From contig NW_024881692.1 in the NCBI RefSeq assembly GCF_019059575.1, forward strand, positions 434,001 to 498,000: a DNA stretch of 64,000 bases, written 5' to 3'. Shown here piece after piece: positions 24,511-60,132 of this stretch. The stretch is from Amphibalanus amphitrite (taxonomy: Eukaryota; Arthropoda; Thecostraca; Balanomorpha; Balanidae). Both the position numbers and the translations under genes were made by a program. The notes below the pieces were generated by a model, which searched no databases, had not been told where the DNA came from, and saw only the letters and a list, made by a program, of their open reading frames with translations. Position 1 is the first letter of the stretch, and the number at the start of each line of letters is the position of its first letter.

Positions 24511-26838
24511 TAACTGATAAATACCTATATTACCTGATTTGCAATAGTACGCCCATGGAAGTTAACATTCGAAGAGCGAGAGTTTTCTTTTCTCGTATGG
24601 AGACAGCTTTTTAGGATTTACAAGAGTGGAAAAGTTACCCCGGCCGCGCCGGGGTATGCTAAAAGTTACCCCGGCCACGGCCGGGGTGGCCGGGGCATGT
24701 TCTCCACCCATGATTGTGATTGATAATGGGAACTTGTCTGTGTGAATGACTGCCAACGCAGCTGGTGGTCGTTCGCACATTCCAAGGTCAGCACTGACTC
24801 AGGGCTATGATTCAGTTGTGCGCCGGTGTGCCGCGGGTGCACCATACGCTGTGCACTGTGCAACGTGTGCAAAGTGCGCTCTATTGTTTGTGCACAGAAG
24901 CACGTTCACACATTTTGGCGCCCGCCGCGAGCACTTGTCCATCAGCAAACGGCATAATGGTTGGCTGCGCTACTGGAATAGTCACCAGTCAGTAGTCATG
25001 ATGAACTTGGTGGTTACTGGTTATTTTTGGTGCATGGCGAGGGTTTTGATTGCCGGCGGCTGCTGCAATACAAAAACGAACGTCTTGATATGCCATAGGG
25101 CACCGAACTCCGAACGAAAGCACCCATTTTCTGATAGTGAGCGCAGTTCGTACTTAAATAGGAGCCGTACTAAAACAATGGGAGCTGTTCTTAGACGGTA
25201 TATTCTTCTTGAACAGCCATGCCGTGATCCGACATTGAGCAGCGAGCGCCATGAATACCGCACCATAGGCGGGCGCCGAGCTTCACGAAAGCTTCCCAGG
25301 AGCTTCACGGACTGCCTATCTCGAGGTCAGCTCTGACGACCGAGTGTAAGTACCAGACGAGAGCGTGGAAAGACGAAGGCCAACAGGATTACCACGAGAG
25401 AGCTCTGCTGCACCCAGCCCCACGGCGGGGCTCTGCTGCACAGAGACGGCCTGAAGCGAGCATGATCGCTTCACATTGGCACGATTTACGGTTTAGATGT
25501 CGGTTTCGTAAGGATTGCATCGAAAAATGTCGGGAAATGGCCTCCGTTGATGCCCTTGATTTAGCCGTCGGATAGACCGCACGTAATTGTCAGGTCACTG
25601 GGCTAAGTCAAGTTACCTCCAAAGAAGCTATAAGCTGCATAGCTCGTCTAAGCCGAGGAAGTGATGTGAAACTCTGAGCAATGGTATGGCATGAGATTGC
25701 AAAAGAAAAGGAAAAAACATTGACAACAATTTCACCTGACCCACAAAGACCGAAATTATTCTATGTATTATATTTAGAGCTCTAATCAGCATCATCTGCT
25801 GCTACTCGCGTGATGGTTATTGGCCAAAGACCCAATAAAATGAAGGGGAATGTCGAACGCTCTTCTCAATGCTACGTTCATGATGCTACGTTATTCAGAA
25901 TGCCCGAACGATTATTTTTTGTTTATTTATTTTCCTTACCAAGTGCCCCAGAAGCCGAACGTTCAACGTTTCGAAAAAGCCTGTCTCTGTTTCCAGTTTC
26001 TTCACTTTGAACTTCTGCCGATGGGCCCAGCACACATACCGCGGTGTCATTTTTCGTCCAACCCACTAACGTCACTCGCCGTGACGCCGTGACGCCGCCG
26101 GCACACCACCGTCACTATCTGGGTCACGTGCCGGTCACATGACCGTGTGCTGGAGCGGATGTGTCCGGTCACGTGTCCCTGTGACCATGTGGTGTGCGGT
26201 GTGACAGGTAATGGACGGTGTCCACTTTCCAACTTCCCAGCCTCAGGGCGGATGTCGGCGGCACCTTGGATGAATTGTATAAGGCGGCCTCGAGTGGCGG
26301 ATCTTCGCTTCATTTGGGGTAACGTTATAAAGCTTGTTCTAATTCACGTTATGCTTCGAAAGTATGGGATCAGGTGCGTGCGGAACTAAAGCAAGATCTC
26401 TTATATCTCTTATATATTTCGTTTTGATTGCGCTTTATTCAAGCTCGATAATTGGACTTATGTTGTACGAATTTCCCTGGTATCTTTCGTATTTCTCAAC
26501 TGAGTTCGCCGAATACTGTCAGAATCACAGAGGTCATGACTCATGAGTGAATAAGTCTCTCTCAAAATTTTCTAGGCGTTGGTACATGTTTGATCTGAAT
26601 GGTGTGTACCTTTGGAGCTAAAAATATAAGTGGCACGCTACTCACAGCCCAGCATTGGCCTCGCCCACCGACATCTCATCCTCTTTATCAGTCCATCAGC
26701 GCACTGATCTTGATTCTGAGATAGCCCAAGGCCACTCAGCTGTCAAGGGTCCTCAGTCAGCTGTTCCTGACTGATTGGATGGTGAGGAACTGTCAACTGT
26801 GTGTTGTGACAGTTTAAGGAGATTTTTTTCTGTCGAGC

Positions 26839-26880
26839 CGACCCGACCTGACCTGACCTGACCTGACCTGACCTGACCTA
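26839..26880. repeat. (GACCT)n short tandem repeat
   Basis: About eight GACCT pentamers in a row. The unit overlaps the TGACCT nuclear-receptor half-site seen in the TTAA elements, but this copy is a simple repeat outside any element I can define. Confidence 0.85.
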
Positions 26881-27189
26881 CACTGCGAAGAGGCTATCGT
26901 TTTCATATTCAAATCAATGTGAGCTAGTGACGATGACGTATTACTCGAACTCGATTCGGGACGTTTGAATGGCACGTTTTCTAGAAGCTGTTGTGACGTA
27001 TCTCGTATTCGCTCAGTGGCGGCAGCGATATCCTACAAAGGTAAAAAAAATCCAAAAATACAAAATCCAAATAAAGCCCACGTTTTTAGAGGGCGCCTTA
27101 CAGTCTGCATTGTGTGGGTTCTGCTGACTCCCCGCCTTACGTAAAATTCTGACGGTGGGGTGGCTCTCTCCTCCTCCCCTCCCCCCCCC

Positions 27190-27692
27190 CCCCCCTGATG
27201 GTGCGTCAGTCCGGCCCAGCTGTCACCACAGCTGGGCCGGAGCCGGACTCACTAGTTCCCGCCGCCGCCGCCAGGAGTCTCTGCCGTCGGCGTGCGGCTA
27301 GCCGGCGCCTCGGGCACACGAGCTCAGTGTGCGAGCGAAGGGCGAATGTGCTGTGCGGTGAGTTGTGTGAACGGAGAGACGGAAGGGAGATTGTGGTGAA
27401 TGAGGGTGCAGTGAGACTGCGTGTCCGAGGTGCACTTTGGGCAGTGATGTGAGCGATACCAGACCTCTGGAGGCGAGTGGTCCGGTCTGATTTGCGAGAA
27501 CGTCCACCGTTTGAGGTCCATCCGGTGTTGTGAAGGCATTCAGCTCCAGACTCATAGTTCGTGTCGTGCTACTTCCGTGAATGCCACTAGCGTGAGACTT
27601 CGGTGGGCCGTGCCGATTGTGGAGACCCGTTGGAGATTGTTTGGCGCCGACCCCGTCTTACCTGACCTGAGTCGGGTCAGCGGTTTACCACC
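27190..27692 (+). promoter_or_regulatory. CpG-rich promoter / 5' UTR region of CDR2
   Basis: A C-run and a CpG-rich stretch lead to an arthropod-style initiator TCAGTC at 27206-27211. Directly after it is a perfect hairpin with 13-base arms CCGGCCCAGCTGT / ACAGCTGGGCCGG (27211-27240, 4-base loop), which holds two CAGCTG E-boxes. The exon 1 ATG follows at 27693. A GTGAGTTG donor at 27357 could split the 5' UTR. Promoter role is inferred from position and composition. Confidence 0.5.
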
Positions 27693-53053
<25,361 letters not shown>

Positions 53054-54919
53054 GCCGCCTGGCTGGGTGGTGGCGCGCCGCCTGGTATCTGGCGGCCGCC
53101 GGCGATGTGCTGATGGTGGCGTATTTCTGCTGGGAGGAGAGGGTGCAACGGACTCGGGCGGCGAGCGACTGGCGGATGAGGAGTCCGACACGGAGCCGCC
53201 ATACGGCACGGCCCGAGTCGCCCTGGTGCGGGACACCTGACTCCGCCGTAATGTGGCCTTGAAGAGTTATGGTGGTTCATACAGGGCGGAAAGCCAATGC
53301 TGTGGGTCCGTGGGTGGTCCGTTATGTTCCCTGAAGTGGATTTTCCTTGCTCGCCAGTGGCGCTTCATTGTGCTGAGGCGACCTGCCTGTCGCGTCGAGG
53401 GACGCTGTATATTGTCCTTTTGTGTATTGTTGTAAACAAGTGCCTGAATGGCGTGCATATCTCGGGAAATTTGCTCGCGAGGAGTTTTATAATCAGAAGT
53501 ACAAGCAGTCACGTCTTGCTACGTGATGTACTTGATAGCATATGCTATTCATGACTTCTAAAGAAACGTTTTATTTCCGAATGTTTTGCGATTCTTGTGA
53601 ATTAAGCGGACGCCTGATGCGTTTTATGTGAATATTGATTCCATCGTGTGGACTAAGTGGCACAGACACGCCTGTAGCGAACTATGAGCTTCTGTACGCC
53701 AAGTTACATAGTGCGACATGACTTTATGCTAATTCATATGCCAACGATCGTATGTAAAAAGAGACATCTCGACTTGGACAATATCTGATTGCATAGTCTC
53801 CGCCACCTCTATAGAGCTAGCATTCGAATGGTCGACCAAAAATATTCCTCCGTCCGTTGTAACAAAACTGAATTCAACATAGAGACTGCATCGCCTGTCC
53901 ACTTCCCGCCAAAATATGTGTACATGTGTATCCAAGAGCAGCCAAGAGCCCCCAATGCCGAGATCCGTCCCAGCCAGCATCCGACTATGCTCCCGATGAC
54001 TTATACCGCGAGTTTCTGGTGCCAAATAGTGTGATCCAACTGGGTATCGATGGCGTTTGAAGCGTCCACTGCAGTGTTCCAGTGAGCCTTCTTTATGTGC
54101 AATGAGTCGTCTATGGTGTGTGAGATGAGGGACAAATATATACGGATATTCTTAAAATGATGGTGTTGCGTAGTGTCGCGTATGACGTTCATACGTTATA
54201 TCTGCTCGGGGAACACAAGACGATGGCAAATGGCTGCCTGCTTGTTGTCACTAACTATGCAATGCACTGAAAGACATCGTCAACACTGAAATCAAATTAA
54301 TCCCAGCGCTCTGCTTTTGCGAAGTGTCGCTTCCCTAGAACCATGCGAAGCACCGATCGACACTTGCCTTATGACCAAGCTGGAAGGCCAGTACAGGTCG
54401 GTGCTCATGGTAACTGACGTGCTGTCTCAACTCCTTACGTATCGTACCGCACAAATACATTACGTGCTTGGTAAGCACATCACACCGGACGAAGCGGCGG
54501 GCGTTTGAAACGGCGACTGGAGCCAATGTCGAAATCCTCGTGACGACTAGCGCCACTCCGTCCGATTGGTCGATATCTCGTGGCCGCTCATCAGTGATAG
54601 TACGGGAACATGTGCCCCGGCAGTGGCCAGACCAGCTCTGAAAACAACGACACAATGTCACAAGGAAAACTGAGCGAAGAATTTCCATACACTATCTGCA
54701 AGTCATTGTGAATGGCTTTAGCTCCACTTGAGCCATAACCAATAACCATTGATCAACCTCGTCGGGTGGCAGTGAGCACAGGCGTAAAACCCGACGGCCT
54801 GAATGTGCCTGAATCTTCCACCTGGACCCAATATGTGATCCAAGCCCTTGCAGTGTAATCGAATATCGAATCCAATCCAATGTGATCCAAGTTCCAACCC
54901 AATGATGTAATGATCCAAT
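53054..54919. other. Convergent intergenic region between CDR2 and TEX47
   Basis: Contains the 3' UTRs of both converging genes. On the minus strand AATAAA (plus TTTATT near 53569) could end the TEX47 transcript. I see no clear AATAAA for CDR2. GATCCAAT words repeat near 54840-54940. Confidence 0.45.
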
Positions 54920-57297
54920 CTAATGTGTTGCAGTGATATCCAATGTGTGGGTCCCGTCGTCCGTCGGTCTCGTCATCTCACCTGTTTCGTCGGCAGGCGC
55001 CAGCGGCGTGTAGTAGAGATCCAGGTACTCCTCGACACTGAGGAAGGCGTCCTGTTTCAGCAGGAGCTGCAGCAGGTCCTCAGTGGGCAGCAGCTCCGGC
55101 ACCCTCTCCGACAGCAGGTCCATTGCGTTCTTCAGATTCGCCTGGGAATGGACGGACTCGTTTGAAAATCTTGATTCTGATGGAATGCTGAGCATATCTG
55201 AACGTTTTCCTAAAGATTGTATTATTTCAGTCTGCCTTCTCAAGGACAAGCTGCAGCCTCATCTGAACGGTTTCCCAAAGATAACGTATGTAACTTCATC
55301 TAAGCATGCTAGATGATCTGTCTACATCCAAACTCTTCCTAGAAGAAATCTGACTACAGCTACACCATTCCTTGACGGACCCTGGCTGACCTTGGGCGTC
55401 TTCTTGAGGTGGGCAGCCAAACCGAGCAGCTGCGTCAGGCAGGCGGTGGCTGCCTTCCTGGAGGACATGCTGGAGTCGACCTGTTCGCGGGAGGGGGCGC
55501 CGATACCGCGGTACGACCACGCCTCGAACAGGCGCTGAGAGGCAAACAGCAGGAGCGGTACGGTACGTCAGCGTAACGGCAACGATGTGGGAACAGAACG
55601 ACACGACAGGGTAACGGTAACGATATGGGAACGGTCAACGGAACGACACGACGAAGTAACAGTAACGACAAATGTGAAGCACGATGCATTGTCTATATGT
55701 GATAATTCGTAGCATTATCACAAATTCGTGATAATGCTACGAATTTGTGGAAACCAGCTGAGCCCGATATAGCCTCCTTGCTGGTGCGCCCTAAAACACC
55801 AAATCATCGTGCAAACCAGATGACGTTATTCTACACAAGAGAATCGAGAGGACCAAGCGATGGTCGTAGGACGGAATAGTATGATCCAGAACACACTGAT
55901 GTTAGAATAACCAGACCCAGTACTGACCGTAGGAATGTCATGCGCCATCAGCAGCACTTTGGTATCGAGCAGCTTGGAGTTTGGCTCCTGTCGCATCTGC
56001 CTTAGCGCCATCAGATACGCAACTATGCAGTCTTCAGAACTCTGCAAAAATGATAGAAAGATGACGACCATCATATCCAAACTCAGTTTCACAGTCCAAA
56101 CGCAAGGCAAAGCATGTTCTTGCAAGTACAATTTGCTACTAAAACACACGTGGATAGTCGCTTGTCGGGTTATCAGGTCGCCTCACGGTACCTCTAGCAT
56201 ATGCACCATGTATCTTGGGTAGATGAGCAGAAAGCCGGAGGCTGCCTCCTCCCGGTACGTGTTGTAGAGCTGTTTTATCTGCTGCTCACACTCGCCACCG
56301 AACTCATCCAACTGAAACGGGCCAGATTTAGAGTGGAGTTAGGGTGATCGAGTGTGGTTTTGCCTATAACTCGCTGGGACTGGCTCAGTCCTCATCTCTC
56401 TCACCGGCACAACCGTTGGCTTTTGTACGATCCCGCTCTCATCGTACGATTCTTTGGCTCCAAATGGTCCTTCTAAAAGCCTTGCGAAAGAATAAAACGA
56501 ATGCCTTGCACTCCACGAGAGGAGGTTTTCGATCAGTTTCTTACGACTTCAGGTCAAACGATGATCTCAATGGTCATTGGTCATGCAAACATTGATACAA
56601 TGATCACATTGGTGATGGCCTTAACGAGAGAACTTACTTGCGTCTTAACGAGAGACGCTCGCCGCTGGATATCCTCAGGTTCTTCGTATCGCAGGTCCAG
56701 AGACGCGACCAAATATAGCCGGTGTAGCCAGGTGCGCTAGTAAAAGGACACGTTAGATACCTACTCGGTTGACTAGGTAGAGGACATTGGAGGACACGAG
56801 CATGAAACGGTACTTACGCAGTTGTTCGGACAAGACCATAAACGAGTGCGGATTTAGATTGCGTTTGCAGGACATTTACACGCATGTTACGTTACATGGT
56901 AGTTATTGATAATGTTATTGACTGGTGTGTATTAGTTTTACACTTCCTGGTCTTAAACGGCTACACGTTGAGTTTGAAGCTATGACTAGAAGTCATCAGG
57001 TTTGAATTTTCGTTCATTCGGGCACTAAAATCGGCTTTGGCATGCTTAATGCCAAGCTACGGTTTAATGTGCCTGGGATTATGTTAAATGTTTGGGTGCA
57101 CATAGGCATCAGTCTACCCCACTTAAAACCCCGTTCGGCGAAATACGTACACTATACGTCGTACGCAGTAGGTACATAAACCTTACCTTACCACCAGCCT
57201 TCAGTTCCTTGTCCCTGACTTCAAACAAATTGGTCTGGTTGACCTCCGGCGACTCGTTTCCCTCCTCGTTTGTGTCGCTCTCCTCTATTTCAGACAT
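54920..57297 (-). CDS. TEX47-like protein, 6 exons (about 269 aa)
   Basis: Exons in order: 57297-57187, 56736-56638, 56311-56192, 56041-55928, 55534-55391, 55141-54920. All have AG acceptors and GT donors. All junctions are phase 0. The order of motifs agrees with vertebrate TEX47 (C7orf62), a testis-expressed protein: RTWLHRLYLVASL, GFLLIYPRYMVHMLESSED, KVLLMAHDIPTRLFEAWSY, ACLTQLLGLAAHLKKTPK and VPELLPTEDLLQ...FLSVEEYLDLYYTPL. I compared these from memory. Its molecular role is not known to me. The last exon is read through to a TAG; a GTGAG donor at 54981 leaves room for one more exon. A perfect RFX X-box lies 205 bases before the ATG, which suggests ciliary or sperm-tail expression. Confidence 0.75.
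55704..55749. repeat. Overlapping hairpins in TEX47 intron 4
   Basis: AATTCGTAGCATTATCAC (55704-55721) pairs with its complement at 55728-55745. Part of the same sequence, CACAAATTCGT (55719-55729), pairs instead with ACGAATTTGTG (55739-55749). The two foldings exclude each other. Confidence 0.7.
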
Positions 57298-57796
57298 TGC
57301 GATCTTTGAAATAAACAAGTGATCCTTTTACCCTGCCTTGCAAAGCCTTGGTTTATGTTTTATAGTATAAACAACGTTTTTAGACCACTGTAAACCATGC
57401 TACAATGTTTGACACTACTGACCGTATCCAAGGCCAACCGTATCGAGGCCGAGAAATCCCGCGTGGTCCCGGGTGAATGAGTCGCGAATCGATGCCTTCC
57501 GGTTGCCATGACAACGCCACGACATGTGTGCCGCCCCCAGGGCTATTTAGAGACCCTTGCTTTCTCTTGTGCCACTGCAGTTATACCTAAAACCGTTAAA
57601 CAATTAACGACGCGCATAATTGCCCAGCCTAAAAAGAGGTCGCTATGTTTTGCGTATATTTTGCACACATATTTCCATAAACGAAACATAGAGGGGATGC
57701 GTTGTGCATCGCCCGTCCAATGGCGGGAAAGATAAAGCACGCAATAAAAGACAGCGGACTGGAGCTTGTGGGCTGCGTAGTGCATATAGAAGCCGT
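57298..57796 (-). promoter_or_regulatory. Upstream region of the TEX47-like gene
   Basis: About 500 bases between the TEX47 ATG and the hAT element. It contains a perfect X-box at 57502-57515 in a moderately GC-rich stretch (57440-57540). No other gene is seen. Confidence 0.5.
57502..57515. promoter_or_regulatory. RFX X-box
   Basis: GTTGCCATGACAAC fits the X-box consensus (GTNRCC-AT-RRNAAC type, an imperfect inverted repeat) at every fixed position. RFX factors use such sites within a few hundred bases of the start of ciliary genes. Here it is 205 bases upstream of the TEX47-like ATG. Confidence 0.7.
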
Positions 57797-57971
57797 GCTT
57801 CAGTCAAGGGCGGCGCCACCGTGGGGGCAGTGGGGGCAGACTGCCCCCACTGGCAGGAGGCCGTGGGGGCAAGACTATGTTTTTACCCCCACAAAATTTG
57901 GCTGATTTTGAAATGGGAACAGAAGACCGGTGCAATATTCATGATAGGCGGTTATAATAGTACGCCTGTTT

Positions 57972-58172
57972 TTGACGATTCCCGTATCAAGTGCATCAGC
58001 AGAACGTTCGTTCTCAGACCGTCTGTCGCATATCTCCTACTCCCACTCATTTTCCTACTCATTTTCATTCACCAGAAGGCTGCCCTCGAGCTTGACCTCG
58101 AGGAGGTTGAGAGGCAGCTTGTCAAAATCGGCCAGAGAAGAGTTCACCCTCTTTTGGGAACCCTTAGACTGA
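57972..58172 (+). pseudogene. hAT transposase remnant (dimerisation domain)
   Basis: The frame starts TIPVSSASAERSFS after a Met, matching the conserved T(L/I)PVSSASAERSFS motif of hAT transposases. The residues that follow do not match the family, and no DDE core or zinc finger is present nearby. Broken fragment inside the 57805-58603 element. Confidence 0.8.
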
Positions 58173-58384
58173 GACTGAGCTCAGGGAGGTATGACAAAAT
58201 GTGATAGGTAGGTATGTATATCCGGGTTATCTGGAAATGTATATGGATCGCCCTAATAGAGCTTATTCTGGTATCAATAGTGTGTGAGAGAAACGCATAT
58301 ATTCGCACTACGGTAAAAAAGAGAACTAGGTACTGATTACTGATTACTGTCTACTCCTAAGCGTTCATATGGTATCACAAATAT

Positions 58385-58439
58385 TCGCCAGGGGAGGCGA
58401 AAAACGCCCCCCCCCCCGTTCCGGGCCCGGGAGGGTTAA
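58385..58439. repeat. Fragment of a TTAA element end
   Basis: GCCCCCCCCCCGTTCC then GGGCCCGGGAGGGTTAA resembles the CCC...C-run ends of T1-T3. Only one end is visible, inside the hAT element. Confidence 0.45.
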
Positions 58440-58611
58440 TGCTTAAGCTCAATACGCATGCATGAAACCTGAAACCATGATAATTTCTAATTGGCAACAT
58501 CTAGGGGCGAGGAGCTCATGGATTTTGCAGATCGGGTTATCAGACAACAGTCGGGTCACCTGAAGCTTGCCCCCACTGGCGAAAATTCGTGGCGCCGCCA
58601 CTGGCTTCAGT

Positions 58612-60132
58612 TCTGTTGCTGTTGTGCTACCACATAAAGATACAAAACCATCACCTGCCACAAAAACAGTAGCATCCAGTAGGTACCTACCTAAGCTGTG
58701 GATGAGATTCCGTTTAGCCTCAGAGAACAACGCAGTGTGAAAATGACAAATATACCAGTTTTCCTATGTTGGCATTTTGCATAGGTATCAATCGAAACGC
58801 ATTTAATAGCGAAACGCCTAAAACATTGTTTACCATCTTTCGCAAAATAAAAAAAAAAACAGTTTTAGTTGCGTAATTTAACGACCTTAATATCAACCTC
58901 GAGTTTGCAGGATAACACATACTCGTGCGAAAACAAAACAATAACACATGCTTCTATGCAGTTCAATAACTAAATCTTACGGTATACGGTAATATTTACA
59001 ATATACCTCAAGTAGGTACAGTGATCCCTAGCCTGTTCGGGAGATGCAACACTGACTAGTACATTCACACAAATGCAAACACCTATCATTGGGGACATTT
59101 CCTTATATGAATAACATCAAACACATCCTAGAAAGCGAGCATTGTCTGAAGTGAATGCAAACATTTTGATCCTCGTTTACAGCCTAAGTCAAGAAAGCCA
59201 CAATCTTCACTAGGAAGACCGACAATATCCATGCCATTCTTCGACAGCGGTTATTAGTACACTGCGGACACCTTATTGTCTACTCGCACACACAAGCACA
59301 AAACACCGGCGCGGTGCAAGCACACTTCTGACTGGTCAAACCAAACACATCGAACCCAATCAAATTGAGCAACTGCGAGCTGCTTCAGGCGAGTCAATGT
59401 CCAACGCGACGAGTTTTACCAGAATCTTCATTCCAGCTGAGCAAGTAAATCACACATCGTGTACTTCGTGAGCTCTTGCTAGTGATTCAGCTGCCCGCAT
59501 TCAAACGCACCCCAGTTATCCTGAACACTCGACTAAGCATAACAAAAGTCCTGTGACTCATAAAGTTCCTTTAAAAGCCACGCATCCCCCTGCTATCGGC
59601 TGATTCTTACGGTCGATCTGGGAAAAGGCCGGATTCTACAGTAGATGTGGAAAAAGCGGTGAGGACGGTGAAAACCTGGCGTCTAATGACGACAAAGCAT
59701 CCGGAGAGGCGGGAAGGCGAGTATCCATCACAGACGCACACCATTTAACATCACAGAGGACACAGCCGAGTGTCTTCCTCGCCCCTTCAGTCAGACACTG
59801 CCGCCTCAGTCAGCCGCTGGGCGCCGTCTGCAAGCACAGATGTGATTCAGTCAGCAATGCATGCTGCAGTGTCGGATGCTGTTGGTCACTGTCGATAGAC
59901 TAACGACTGCCAGGGATGTCGACTGTCGTTAGATCCGCTGTCGGCCGGGTGACTGCCTGCTGTCGGTTGATGTCGGTAGACGCTGTCGTTTGGCCGACTG
60001 TCGGTGAGCTGCTCTTGAGCTGCTGCTTCTCAACGGCTGTCTCTCAGTCGCTGACGTCTGCATAGTTTCCAAAACTGACGTTCAGCTCTCGGCTGAACAA
60101 TTGTCAGTTCTTGACGTTCAGCAGCTGTTCGT
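58612..60132. other. Region 3' of the GPCR gene
   Basis: No gene recognised. Probably contains the GPCR 3' UTR. At about 59860-60135 CTGTCGG / CGACTGTCG words are repeated loosely. It could hide a further C-terminal exon of the GPCR. Confidence 0.4.

Larger units (their letters stand above)
24147..27190. other. No recognised gene; SINE, GACCT repeat, short hairpin
   Basis: Apart from the SINE head near 24208 and the (GACCT)n run, no exon is recognised. A small palindrome of GTTACCCCGGCC units lies at 24632-24700. A 196-codon frame at 24746-25336 has no family and no splice context. GGTCAC/GTGAC words are dense at 26050-26210. Confidence 0.4.
57805..58603. mobile_element. hAT element, internally deleted, 799 bp
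   Basis: The ends are CAAGGGCGGCGCCAC and the reverse complement CAGTGGCGGCGCCAC. The 8-bp target duplication GCTTCAGT is perfect at 57797-57804 and 58604-58611. On the plus strand at 57972 the peptide TIPVSSASAERSFS is the hallmark of the hAT transposase C-terminal dimerisation domain; past it the family pattern is lost. The copy is thus a deletion derivative of an autonomous hAT. Confidence 0.9.

Noticed and set aside
24746-25336. 196-codon plus-strand frame
   Set aside because: No recognisable family, no splice sites or promoter features; probably chance in a GC-balanced region.
57704-58204. 166-codon plus-strand frame as a gene
   Set aside because: It starts outside and runs through the hAT element, in a different frame from the transposase motif.
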